Shown: positions 35,527 to 43,449 of the stretch, one piece after another | Layout: each line of letters starts with the position of its first letter | Numbering within the stretch: position 1 is the first letter of the stretch | NCBI RefSeq assembly: GCF_003992625.1 | Contig: NZ_RZMW01000042.1 | Span: 7,501 to 55,290 of the forward strand | Length of the DNA: 47,790 nt | Direction of reading: 5' to 3' | Source of the DNA: Pelagibacterium lentulum | Lineage (GTDB): Bacteria > Pseudomonadota > Alphaproteobacteria > Rhizobiales > Devosiaceae | The notes under the pieces: generated by a model | Seen by the model: only the letters and a program-made list of their open reading frames with translations | What the model was told of the DNA's origin: nothing | The model's database searches: none | Translations under genes and position numbers: made by a program

Positions 35527-36123
35527 ATGGTTCTGGGCCAGCGCGGCGATATCTTCCTTGTCGTGAGACACCAGAATGGCGTACCAGCCCTGTCGGGCGA
35601 CAATCTCCCTGATAATCGCGCGCATGGCGTGAGCCGTTTCCTCATCGAGACCGGTGAAAGGTTCATCGAGCAGCAAGACCGGTTTGTTGCGCAGCAATGT
35701 GCGCGCCAGCGCCACCCTTTGTTTTTGCCCGCCAGAGAGATTCGCCGCCTGCCGTTTGGAAAGCCCGCTCAGGCCCATATCGGCAAGCGCTTTTTCGACC
35801 TCCGGGCTGTCGGCGCGCGCTTTGCTGGAAATACCCAGCGCCACATTGGCCCCAGCGGAAAGGTGATCGAACAGGTTGTCGGCTTGAAACAGGATCGAAA
35901 CCGGCCTGTTCTCCGGTGCCAGTCCAATGATCGACCGCCCATCGAGAACGACATCGCCTGAGTCCGGCGGCAAAAATCCCGCGATCAGATCGAGCAGCGT
36001 CGATTTGCCTGCCCCGCTCGGTCCTGTCAGCCCGGCGATCTTGCCCCGTTCGATCTCCAGATCGAACCGGTAGTCCATTTCGCCGCGCTCATGGCGGTAT
36101 TTCAGGTTTTCAATCACGAGCAT
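35491..36123 (-). CDS. thiQ: Thiamine ABC transporter, ATP-binding protein ThiQ
   Basis: 210 residues. Cytoplasmic ATPase of the thiamine/TPP importer. Walker A GPSGAGKSTLLDLI, Q-loop ILFQADNLFDHL, ABC signature LSGGQKQRVALARTLLR, Walker B LLLDEPFTGLD and H-loop LVSHDKED are all intact. Short for an ABC ATPase, as is usual for ThiQ. Overlaps thiP by 14 bp; together with thiP and thiB it forms one minus-strand operon under a TPP riboswitch. Confidence 0.95.
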   Translation of the reverse strand: MLVIENLKYRHERGEMDYRFDLEIERGKIAGLTGPSGAGKSTLLDLIAGFLPPDSGDVVLDGRSIIGLAPENRPVSILFQADNLFDHLSAGANVALGISSKARADSPEVEKALADMGLSGLSKRQAANLSGGQKQRVALARTLLRNKPVLLLDEPFTGLDEETAHAMRAIIREIVARQGWYAILVSHDKEDIAALAQNHYRLENGRSHKV

Positions 36124-37750
36124 GGGTCAAAAACTCAAATATTCTGGGAATGACAACAAAAGCCACAACAGCAACAATCAGCATCACCGCGGCGATCGCC
36201 TCGGCGTCATTGGTCCGGTAGGCGCCAAACGCCCGATACATCAGCCAGGGCAGCGTGGAAAAATCCGACGTGCCGAAAAGGGAGATCACACCCAGATCCC
36301 CCAGAGAAAAGACGAAGGCCACCGCAAAGGCATAGCCCATGGGGCGCCCCAGCAGTGGCCACTCCACCCAGCGCCATTGCGCCAGCCCGGAAAGCCCCAG
36401 CGAGCGGATCAGTTTCGTGTGACGCGCTGCCAGTGCCTCGAGCGGCGGGCTTAGCGTTGCAAAGACAAAGGGCAACGATAGCAACGCATTGGCGATAACC
36501 AGAACCAGCGGAGCTGCCTGTGCCGGCCCGACCCCGACAAAACGCGCGAGCAGGAAAAAACCCAGCGAGAGCACAACCGCTGGAACGGCAAGATAGGTAA
36601 AGACGGGAACCCCCAGGATCATGCGCGCCGGGCTGTTGCGTCTCTGCAGGCTGCGCGCCATGCCGAGCCCGATTGCCAGCCCCAGCGAAACAGCGGCGCT
36701 CGCGAGCCCGATCCAAAGGCTTGTCCCGGCCGCCTGCCAGAAACTGGCTTGACCAAAAAGGCTCGCCATCGCCGTCCCCGATCCGCGCAGCAGCACCGCC
36801 AGCAAGGGCGCACAGAAACAGGCCAGCAAGCCGATCAGCAACACTGTCTGAACAGCGGAAACGAGCATACCTTCCGGCCAGTGCAGTTCCGAACGCCGCC
36901 CGAAAAGATTGGCTGCGGGGGTCAGCGTGCTCGCCGGTATGATGATCGCTGCGCAAACGACAAGCTGCACCAGCGCCAGCCGCACCGCCGCCCCAAGATC
37001 GAAATCGAGCCGCACCGCCTCATAGATGGCAACCTCAAGCGTCTGGTTGGCAGGGCCACCGCCCAGCACCAGCACGATTGCAAAGCTGGTGAAGCACAAA
37101 AGGAATATCGTCGCACCGATACCGGGTATCGAACTCAGGATTGCAGGCAGATCGATAATCTTGAACCGCTGTACCGTCGATAGCCCCAGACTGCGCCCCA
37201 GCTTGAGCTTTTCGGGCGGTATCGCTTCGAGCCGGTCAAGCAGCACTCGCGCGGCAAATGCACCATTGAGCAGCACATGCGCGGCCACAATGCCCCAGAA
37301 TCCATAGATCGAGGCCCCGGTCGATATCCCGAATGGCGCAAGCACAAGGTTGGCCCAACCCACGCGCCCCCAGATCGCGATCAGACCCGAGACAACCACC
37401 AGCGAAGGCAAAACCAGCGCCGAGGATAAAAGTCCAACGATCAGTCCGCGCCCGAAAAACCGCAGCCGATCCAGCGACCAGGCCAGCACAACCCCGACAA
37501 TCAGCGACAGCAGGGTGGAGGTGCCTGCCTGTATCGCGGACATGCGGACAAGATGGCCGATATCGGCGACCGTACTGCCTGTTGTGGCAAAGCTGCGACC
37601 GGCAAATGTCAGCGCAGCCAGTAATGCGCCGATCAACAGCGCGATACAAAGGGCGATGAAAAACCCGGCCAGAACGCGACCGGGCCGCCAGCGCAAATCT
37701 GGCAGCCCGGTACGCGAAAGATCAGCGAAGGGCTGAGAAGGCTTCTTCAA
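36110..37750 (-). CDS. thiP: Thiamine ABC transporter, permease ThiP
   Basis: 546 residues with about twelve membrane helices in two fused permease halves. Each half carries the ABC-permease contact loop: ALLDRLEAIPPEKLKLGRSLG-like text in the first (LLDRLEAIPPEKLKLGRSLGL) and ALAARHTKLIRSLGLSGLAQW in the second. Forms the channel of the thiamine importer. Its chosen start overlaps the thiB end by 29 bp; a later start is possible. Confidence 0.94.
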   Translation of the reverse strand: MKKPSQPFADLSRTGLPDLRWRPGRVLAGFFIALCIALLIGALLAALTFAGRSFATTGSTVADIGHLVRMSAIQAGTSTLLSLIVGVVLAWSLDRLRFFGRGLIVGLLSSALVLPSLVVVSGLIAIWGRVGWANLVLAPFGISTGASIYGFWGIVAAHVLLNGAFAARVLLDRLEAIPPEKLKLGRSLGLSTVQRFKIIDLPAILSSIPGIGATIFLLCFTSFAIVLVLGGGPANQTLEVAIYEAVRLDFDLGAAVRLALVQLVVCAAIIIPASTLTPAANLFGRRSELHWPEGMLVSAVQTVLLIGLLACFCAPLLAVLLRGSGTAMASLFGQASFWQAAGTSLWIGLASAAVSLGLAIGLGMARSLQRRNSPARMILGVPVFTYLAVPAVVLSLGFFLLARFVGVGPAQAAPLVLVIANALLSLPFVFATLSPPLEALAARHTKLIRSLGLSGLAQWRWVEWPLLGRPMGYAFAVAFVFSLGDLGVISLFGTSDFSTLPWLMYRAFGAYRTNDAEAIAAVMLIVAVVAFVVIPRIFEFLTHARD

Positions 37751-38729
37751 TCCACGCTCTTGTGTTTTGCGTCACCGCGTCGCTGTCAAGCAGCAGTGCC
37801 GGATCGGGATCGATCATCTGGGCAAAGCCCTCATGCAATCCGCCCTCAGGTTCGACCACCGGATACATCCAGTTGGTTTCCGGGATTACGGCCTGCGCTT
37901 GCGGACTTACCAGATAGGCCAGAAAGTCCCGTGCAAGGTCTTGGTTCTCGCTTGCGCTCAGGATACCGGCCACTTCGATCTGGGTGTAATGCCCCTCATC
38001 GAAACGCGCGGCAGCAAACCGGTCGTCATCCTCGGCAATCAGGTGATAGGCTGGCGAGGTCGTATAGGAGAGCACCATATCGGCCTCCCCGGACAGGAAC
38101 AGGTCGTAGGATTCCGACCAGCCATTGGTGACGGTCAGCACATTGGGAGCAATCCCGCGCCAGATATCGATGGCGCCATCCCCATAGGCCGCCTTGATCC
38201 ACAGCACCAGCCCCAACCCCGGCGTTGAAGCACGCGGGTCCTGAATGACGATCTTGAAATCGTCAGGCATCGCGGCCAGTTCCTCGAAACTGGCAGGCGG
38301 ATTGTCCACGATTTCGCTGTTATAGACAAAGGCGAAATAGCCGTAGTCGACCGGCGCGAATACCGCATCGGTCCAGTCGAGCGGCAGGTCCAGCCCTTCA
38401 AATTCCAACCCATGCTCGACAAAAAGTCCTGTCGCCATGGCCTCGCCCACGGTGGCCGTATCGAGTCCTAAAATGATATCGGCGCTGGTATCGTCTCCCT
38501 CCAGTTGAGCGCGGCGCAACGCCCCTATCGAGGAGTCGGTGGCAACGAAATTGACCTCACAATCACATTGCGCCTCAAAACCCTCTTTGAGCGCCGGGCC
38601 GGGTCCCCAACTGGCGGCAAATGCATCATAGGTATAGATAGTGAGCGTTGGATTTTCCTGCGCTTGGGCTTGGACAGCAACAGCTCCCAAGGCAACCGCA
38701 CACAGGCTTGCAGTGAAAAATCGGTTCAT
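37722..38729 (-). CDS. thiB: Thiamine-binding periplasmic protein ThiB
   Basis: 335 residues from ATG 38729, with AAAGGACG upstream; the frame is open upstream only across the untranslated leader. Signal peptide MNRFFTASLCAVALGAVAVQAQA. The mature protein is a thiamine/TPP-binding protein: LTIYTYDAFAASWGPGPALKEGFEAQCDCEVNFVA, then LPLDWTDAVFAPVDYGYFAFVYN and DLFLSGEADMVLSYTTSPAYH. The DYGYFA-type text is characteristic of ThiB/TbpA. First gene of thiB-thiP-thiQ, 120 bp downstream of the riboswitch. Confidence 0.95.
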   Translation of the reverse strand: MNRFFTASLCAVALGAVAVQAQAQENPTLTIYTYDAFAASWGPGPALKEGFEAQCDCEVNFVATDSSIGALRRAQLEGDDTSADIILGLDTATVGEAMATGLFVEHGLEFEGLDLPLDWTDAVFAPVDYGYFAFVYNSEIVDNPPASFEELAAMPDDFKIVIQDPRASTPGLGLVLWIKAAYGDGAIDIWRGIAPNVLTVTNGWSESYDLFLSGEADMVLSYTTSPAYHLIAEDDDRFAAARFDEGHYTQIEVAGILSASENQDLARDFLAYLVSPQAQAVIPETNWMYPVVEPEGGLHEGFAQMIDPDPALLLDSDAVTQNTRAWIEEAFSALR

Positions 38730-38848
38730 CCCGATCGTCCTTTCTTGCGCGCAGGCTCGATAAGAACCATGCAGCCATTCGTTGCGGTCAATTTTGGACA
38801 AGAGAATTGTGTCTAATGGCATTTTGGGCGGTCGGCGCCCTCTTGCCA

Positions 38849-38932
38849 TCTCGAACTTCCTCCGCCAGCATGACCTGGTTCAGGTTCAATGGGTTTTTCT
38901 CAGCTCCGGAACACCGGAACACCCCAGCGAGA
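38849..38932 (-). ncRNA. TPP riboswitch (THI element) of thiBPQ
   Basis: On the minus strand: P1 arms TCTCG (38932-38928) and CGAGA (38853-38849), GGGGTG, CTGAGAA, ACCC, TTGAACCTGA and then GGTCATGCTGGCGGAGG. All conserved TPP-sensing blocks are present in order. It turns the thiamine importer off when TPP is plentiful. Between it and the thiB start are about 120 nt with a GGGCG-CCGAC-CGCCC hairpin but no T run, so control of translation is as likely as termination. Confidence 0.95.
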
Positions 38933-38950
38933 CGAGGCGACACTATATCT

Positions 38951-39628
38951 GTGCCAACCCCAGTGCAAGAGCCATTCCCCCCGCTCACTTTCGATGGACC
39001 TCTGCTTGTCGTGGGCGGGAGCGCGTTCGCCCCGCGCCTGCTCTCCGAACTGGCACCGAGGGCCGTAGGGATCGTCGGTGCCGATAGCGGCGCTGATGCG
39101 ATTGTCGCCGCCGGGCTGGTGCCCGATGCGGTCATAGGCGATATGGATTCGGTGGCCGATCCAAAGGGCTTTGGCCCACACACCCGGATCGTTGCGCTGG
39201 CCGAACAGCAAACCACCGATTTTGAGAAATGCCTCTATTCGACCCGCGCGCCGGTAACGCTGGCAGTCGGCATGACGGGCGGGCGTTTCGATCATACGCT
39301 GGCTGCCCTGCACGCCATCGCCCGTTATGCCGAAGAACGGCGCATCATCCTCATCGACGAACACGATCTCGCGCTCGGCGTTTCCGGTTCAATACGCCTC
39401 CGAGTCGGTGTCGACCAGCGCGTATCGATCTATCCCCTCGGTCGCACGCAATTTTCGGGCTCCCGAGGTCTCGCCTATCCGCTTGACGGGCTGGTTATGG
39501 AACAGGGCAGGTTCATCGGAACATCCAACGCCTCGATTGCCGACGAGATTGAGATTTCGGTGGCGCCGGGAAAGCAAAGTCCGTGGCTTCTAATCCTTGA
39601 GCGAAGCCTGCTGCCAAGACTTCTATAA
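38951..39628 (+). CDS. thiN: Thiamine pyrophosphokinase
   Basis: 225 residues from GTG 38951; upstream starts would cross the riboswitch on the other strand and give a non-family N-terminus. Phosphorylates thiamine to TPP with ATP. Diagnostic text: VGADSGADAIVAAGLVPDAVIGDMDSV, then TTDFEKCLYS and GMTGGRFDHTLAAL. The product TPP is the ligand of the divergent riboswitch, so uptake and activation are encoded back to back. Its own start lies 18 bp from the riboswitch 5' end. Confidence 0.93.
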   Translation: MPTPVQEPFPPLTFDGPLLVVGGSAFAPRLLSELAPRAVGIVGADSGADAIVAAGLVPDAVIGDMDSVADPKGFGPHTRIVALAEQQTTDFEKCLYSTRAPVTLAVGMTGGRFDHTLAALHAIARYAEERRIILIDEHDLALGVSGSIRLRVGVDQRVSIYPLGRTQFSGSRGLAYPLDGLVMEQGRFIGTSNASIADEIEISVAPGKQSPWLLILERSLLPRLL

Positions 39629-40918
39629 AGCCTCGTCGGTATCGGCGCGGCTGGCCAGCACCTTGTCGATCCGCCTGCCATCCATATCGACGATTTCAAA
39701 CCGCCAGCCCAGCGCATTGATAGATTCACCTGTCTGGGGCAGCCGTCCGAAGATCTCGATCAGAAAGCCCGCGACGGTCTGATAGTCCCGCTTGGGTGGC
39801 AGGCTTATATCCAGAAGGTCGCTCATGGCATGGGCAGAAAGCGTGCCCGACAACAGCCATGAGCCATCCTCGCGCTGAACTGCATGATGATGGGCCTCAA
39901 TATCCATGTCCGAGCGAAAGACCCCGGCAATCGCTTCAAGCAGATCCGAGGGCGTCACCACGCCTTCCAAATGGCCATATTCATCCATAACCAGCGCTAT
40001 GGGCTGTTCGGATTGCCGCAGCATCGCAAGGACGTCGAGCGCGCCCATCGATTCGGGGATAGTCGGCACCTTGCGCACAAATTCTCGCAAGCGGGCTTCA
40101 CTATCGGGCATCTCACCGGCAAGGCATTCGCGGATCACAATAACCCCGATGATATTGTCCGCATCGCCATCCGATACCGGCAATCGTGTGTGCCGGGTTT
40201 GCGTCAATATGCTCCTGATCGTTTTCGGGTCGGCCTGCAGTGAAAGCGCTTCCACATCGACCCGCGGCGTCATGATATTGCGTGCCACGCTGTCTGAAAG
40301 TTGCAACACACCGGCAATCATGCGCTTTTCATCGCGTTCGATCACCCCCATCGCCGCGGCCTCAGCCACAAGCGCCTTGATCTCTTCTTCAGTCACCACT
40401 TCTTCGGCCACTTCCCTCTGCCCCATGAGACGGAAGATCAGTTTTGTTGAATTATCCAGCAACCAGACCAGCGGAGCCGCGGCAATGGACAGAAAATACA
40501 TCCCAGGCGCCACCGTGCAGGAAATCGCCTCCGCATTGCGCAAGGCCAATTGCTTGGGCACCAACTCGCCCACGACCACCGAGAAATAGGTGACGAGCGC
40601 AACGATGCCGCCATAACCAAGCGCAGATGCCAGGGGTGCAGGCAAGCCGACTTGGGCCAGCCATTGCCCAAGCGCTCCGCCCAATGTCGCACCGGAAAAA
40701 ACACCGGCAACAATCCCGATCAGCGTTATGCCGATCTGGACGGTGGATAGGAAACGCCCCGGTTCTTCGGCGAGTTGCAATGCGCGGGCCGCACCGGGGC
40801 GCCCCTGTACAACAAGACTGCGCAATCGTGATTTGCGCGACGATACGATAGCAATTTCCGACATGGCAAAAACGCCATTGAGCAGAAAAAGCCCAAGCAG
40901 AATCGCCAGTTCAACCAC
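39623..40918 (-). CDS. CNNM/CorC-type membrane protein with CBS domains (hemolysin family)
   Basis: 431 residues. An N-terminal DUF21/CNNM membrane domain (ILLGLFLLNGVFAMSEIAIVSSRKSRLRSLV, then GIVALVTYFSVVVGELVPKQLALRN), two CBS domains (NIMTPRVDVEALSLQADPKT, then PESMGALDVLAMLRQSEQPIALVMDEYGHLEGVVTPSDLL) and a C-terminal CorC_HlyC domain (YQTVAGFLIEIFGRLPQTGE). Called hemolysins for historical reasons; studied relatives handle magnesium or related ions. Lies 68 bp downstream of rpoH on the same strand. Confidence 0.93.
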   Translation of the reverse strand: MVELAILLGLFLLNGVFAMSEIAIVSSRKSRLRSLVVQGRPGAARALQLAEEPGRFLSTVQIGITLIGIVAGVFSGATLGGALGQWLAQVGLPAPLASALGYGGIVALVTYFSVVVGELVPKQLALRNAEAISCTVAPGMYFLSIAAAPLVWLLDNSTKLIFRLMGQREVAEEVVTEEEIKALVAEAAAMGVIERDEKRMIAGVLQLSDSVARNIMTPRVDVEALSLQADPKTIRSILTQTRHTRLPVSDGDADNIIGVIVIRECLAGEMPDSEARLREFVRKVPTIPESMGALDVLAMLRQSEQPIALVMDEYGHLEGVVTPSDLLEAIAGVFRSDMDIEAHHHAVQREDGSWLLSGTLSAHAMSDLLDISLPPKRDYQTVAGFLIEIFGRLPQTGESINALGWRFEIVDMDGRRIDKVLASRADTDEAL

Positions 40919-40986
40919 GAGCCGGTGCGCCCATTATGGTTGACATGAAATCACCGCCCCGGCCCCCATTCGACAGAACGTATCAC

Positions 40987-41862
40987 CTATACCGGCTGCG
41001 CCTTCGCTGCTTCTTTCACGGCATCCTGCACTTTTTCAAAAGCCCGCACCTCGATCTGGCGAATACGCTCGCGCGAAACATCGTATTCTTGCGCCAGTTC
41101 TTCCAGCGTCATCGGACTTTCCTGCAGCCGTCGTGCCTTGAAAATCGCCCGCTCGCGCTCGTTGAGCACATCCATCGCGTTTTCAAGCAACCCCATACGC
41201 TCGTCATATTCCTGGCTGGCGCCAAGAACTTCTTCCTGATCGGGCGTATCGTCGATCAGCCAGTCCTGCCACTGGCTCGCCCCCTCATCGGCCCGCATGG
41301 GCGCATTGAGCGAGGCATCGCCGGTCAGACGCTGGTTCATCGAAACCACGTCATCCTCGGTAACGTTGAGCGTAGTCGCGATCTGCTTGATCTGGTCAGG
41401 ATGCAGGTTGCCGTCCTCAAGCGCGGCGATCTGGCCCTTGATCCGGCGGAGATTGAAAAACAGGCGCTTTTGCGCGGCTGTGGTGCCAATCTTGACCAGC
41501 GACCATGAGCGCAGCACATATTCCTGAATCGAGGCGCGGATCCACCACATGGCATAGGTAGCCAGCCGGAATCCCTTGTCGGGCTCGAAACGCTTTACCG
41601 CCTGCATCAGACCCACATTGCCTTCCGAAATGACTTCGGAAATCGGCAGACCATAGCCGCGATAGCCCATGGCGATCTTGGCAACCAGACGCAAATGCGA
41701 TGTGATGAGCCTTTGCGCAGCCTCGGGGTCTGCGTGCTCCTTATAGCGCTTGGCCAGCATGAATTCTTCATCCGGGTCAAGCATCGGAAACTTGCGGATT
41801 TCCTGCAGATAGCGATTCAGTCCGTCTTCTGAACTGAGCACAGGCACATTTGATTGGGCCAT
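40987..41862 (-). CDS. rpoH: RNA polymerase heat-shock sigma factor RpoH (sigma-32)
   Basis: 291 residues. Directs polymerase to heat-shock promoters. Region 2 is SEGNVGLMQAVKRFEPDKGFRLATYAMWWIRASIQEYVLRS; the RpoH box, specific to this sigma factor, is QKRLFFNLRR; region 4 is MTLEELAQEYDVSRERIRQIEVRAFEKVQ. About 180 bp lie between it and rluD upstream; they contain CTGGCA...TGCCAG (41891-41908). Alphaproteobacteria often have more than one rpoH; this is the copy linked with rluD. Confidence 0.97.
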   Translation of the reverse strand: MAQSNVPVLSSEDGLNRYLQEIRKFPMLDPDEEFMLAKRYKEHADPEAAQRLITSHLRLVAKIAMGYRGYGLPISEVISEGNVGLMQAVKRFEPDKGFRLATYAMWWIRASIQEYVLRSWSLVKIGTTAAQKRLFFNLRRIKGQIAALEDGNLHPDQIKQIATTLNVTEDDVVSMNQRLTGDASLNAPMRADEGASQWQDWLIDDTPDQEEVLGASQEYDERMGLLENAMDVLNERERAIFKARRLQESPMTLEELAQEYDVSRERIRQIEVRAFEKVQDAVKEAAKAQPV

Positions 41863-42042
41863 TTGAGCACCCCCTTTGGCAGCGGGCTCACTGGCAATCT
41901 AGTGCCAGCAAACCATGCCGCGGATCACCTGCTATTTGGCTGATCTCACGACAGTGGCGATTAATATAGGTCGGAAATTGCGCATTGCACCCCCGGCCGG
42001 TGATTTTTCAGTCGTGTTAAGTATCAAACGCGAACATTGCGA

Positions 42043-43053
42043 TTATGTTGCATGATCGGACAGTCGATCGACAAGCGCGGCAAGATCGGCCGGCAGATCC
42101 GCCTCGAACCGCAAGGTCTCGCCCGTTACCGGGTGCGCAAAGCCAAGGATTGCGGCATGGAGCGCCTGCCTGCCGAGCCTGGTTACACCCGCCTTGAGAT
42201 CGTCGGGCAATTTGTTGACCTTTGTTGCAAAACCGCTTCCATAAAGCGGATCGCCCAAAAGCGGATGACCGGTATGGGTCATATGGACGCGGATCTGATG
42301 TGTGCGCCCTGTTTCCAGTTCGCACCGCACCTGCGCTACCGACCAGCCCTCATCGCCATACCGGTCCGTCACCTTGTAATGGGTTATCGCCTCCCGCCCG
42401 TCACGTCCGATCACCGCCTGCTTGAACCTGTTGTGCGGATCGCGCCCGATCAGCGTTTCGATTGTTCCCAATAGTGGATTTGGAATCCCCCAGACCAGCG
42501 CCCGATAGGCGCGTTCGAGCGGGCCTGTCCGGCCATGATCGGCAAATTGCGCCGCCAGCCCGTTATGAGCCTCTTCGGTCTTGGCAGCGACCATCACGCC
42601 CGAAGTATCTTTATCGAGCCGGTGCACAATCCCTGGCCGTTTGACGCCCCCGATCCCGCGCAGCGATTCCCCGCAATGGTGGATCAGCGCATTGACCAGC
42701 GTACCATCCTCATTGCCAGGCGCTGGATGCACCACCATCCCGGCGGGCTTGTTGATGACGATAAGGTGTTCGTCTTCATACAAGATGTCGAGCGCGATAT
42801 TCTGGCCTTCGGGCTCGGCCTCAACCGGCTCGGGCGCCTCAAGTGTGATGGACTCGGCGGCCCGGACACGATATTTGGGCACATCGAGTGTCGCCCCATC
42901 CACCGTGACCGCGCCAGAAAGGATCAGATCCTTGATTCTGTTGCGCGAAAAGGCTGGAAAGACGGCGGCAAGAAACGCATCGAGCCGTGTGCCGGCCCCT
43001 TCCTCGGAAACCTGCACACTATGCTCATTATCTTTGATCGGACCCTGGGCCAT
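42043..43053 (-). CDS. rluD: RluA-family 23S rRNA pseudouridine synthase (RluD type)
   Basis: 336 residues. N-terminal S4 RNA-binding domain (GTRLDAFLAAVFPAFSRNRIKDLILSGAVTVDG), then the catalytic domain with the Asp-containing signature GIVHRLDKDTSGVMV and the later TGRTHQIRVHMTHTGHPLLGDPLYG. RluD modifies the helix 69 loop of 23S rRNA. Assigned by length, S4 domain and linkage to rpoH. Its ATG shares a CATG with the start of the divergent gene. Confidence 0.92.
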   Translation of the reverse strand: MAQGPIKDNEHSVQVSEEGAGTRLDAFLAAVFPAFSRNRIKDLILSGAVTVDGATLDVPKYRVRAAESITLEAPEPVEAEPEGQNIALDILYEDEHLIVINKPAGMVVHPAPGNEDGTLVNALIHHCGESLRGIGGVKRPGIVHRLDKDTSGVMVAAKTEEAHNGLAAQFADHGRTGPLERAYRALVWGIPNPLLGTIETLIGRDPHNRFKQAVIGRDGREAITHYKVTDRYGDEGWSVAQVRCELETGRTHQIRVHMTHTGHPLLGDPLYGSGFATKVNKLPDDLKAGVTRLGRQALHAAILGFAHPVTGETLRFEADLPADLAALVDRLSDHAT

Positions 43054-43405
43054 GTCTCATCCTGAACCCAACAGCCAGAACGCCGAGCAGCCCTATAGCG
43101 AAGAGGCGCTCAAGATCATGGCCAAGGCGCGCCGCCGCGCCGGGTTTTCCGTTTTGATTATGCTGATCGGCTTTATGACCATTGCTTTGGTTGTTGTCTA
43201 TCGGCTCTCTTCAATGGGGTCCGATATCGACACCCGTTACGCTGCCCAGTCCATCGCCCTGCCCGCAGGCGCAACCGTCATTTCCAGCCAAGTCGCCGAT
43301 GGCATCGTCACCGTTACCTATGCGACCGGCGGGGATACCGCCATTCGCCTCTTTGACGGGCAGACCGGCGAACTTATCAACGAAATCGCCATCCTCGCAC
43401 AATAA
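43052..43405 (+). CDS. Small membrane-anchored protein divergent from rluD (DUF6476-like)
   Basis: 117 residues from ATG 43052. A charged N-terminus (SEEALKIMAKARRRAG), one membrane helix (FSVLIMLIGFMTIALVVVYRL) and an outside beta-rich domain (QSIALPAGATVISSQVADGIVTVTYATGGDTAIRLFDGQTGELINEIAI). I recall such proteins beside rluD in alphaproteobacteria under a DUF6476 name, but I am not certain. Function unknown. The start overlaps the rluD start by two bases. Confidence 0.82.
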   Translation: MSHPEPNSQNAEQPYSEEALKIMAKARRRAGFSVLIMLIGFMTIALVVVYRLSSMGSDIDTRYAAQSIALPAGATVISSQVADGIVTVTYATGGDTAIRLFDGQTGELINEIAILAQ

Positions 43406-43410
43406 GCGAA

Positions 43411-43435
43411 CGGCCAGCCCTTTATGGGCTGGCCG
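43411..43435. terminator. Two-way terminator between the small membrane protein gene and serA
   Basis: Perfect 10-bp stem CGGCCAGCCC-TTTAT-GGGCTGGCCG in a 44-bp gap between converging genes. No long T run on either side. Confidence 0.75.
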
Positions 43436-43449
43436 CTTCACATTCTACT

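Noticed and set aside
38807-38950. Upstream extension of thiamine pyrophosphokinase
   Set aside because: Runs antisense through the TPP riboswitch; residues do not resemble the family start.
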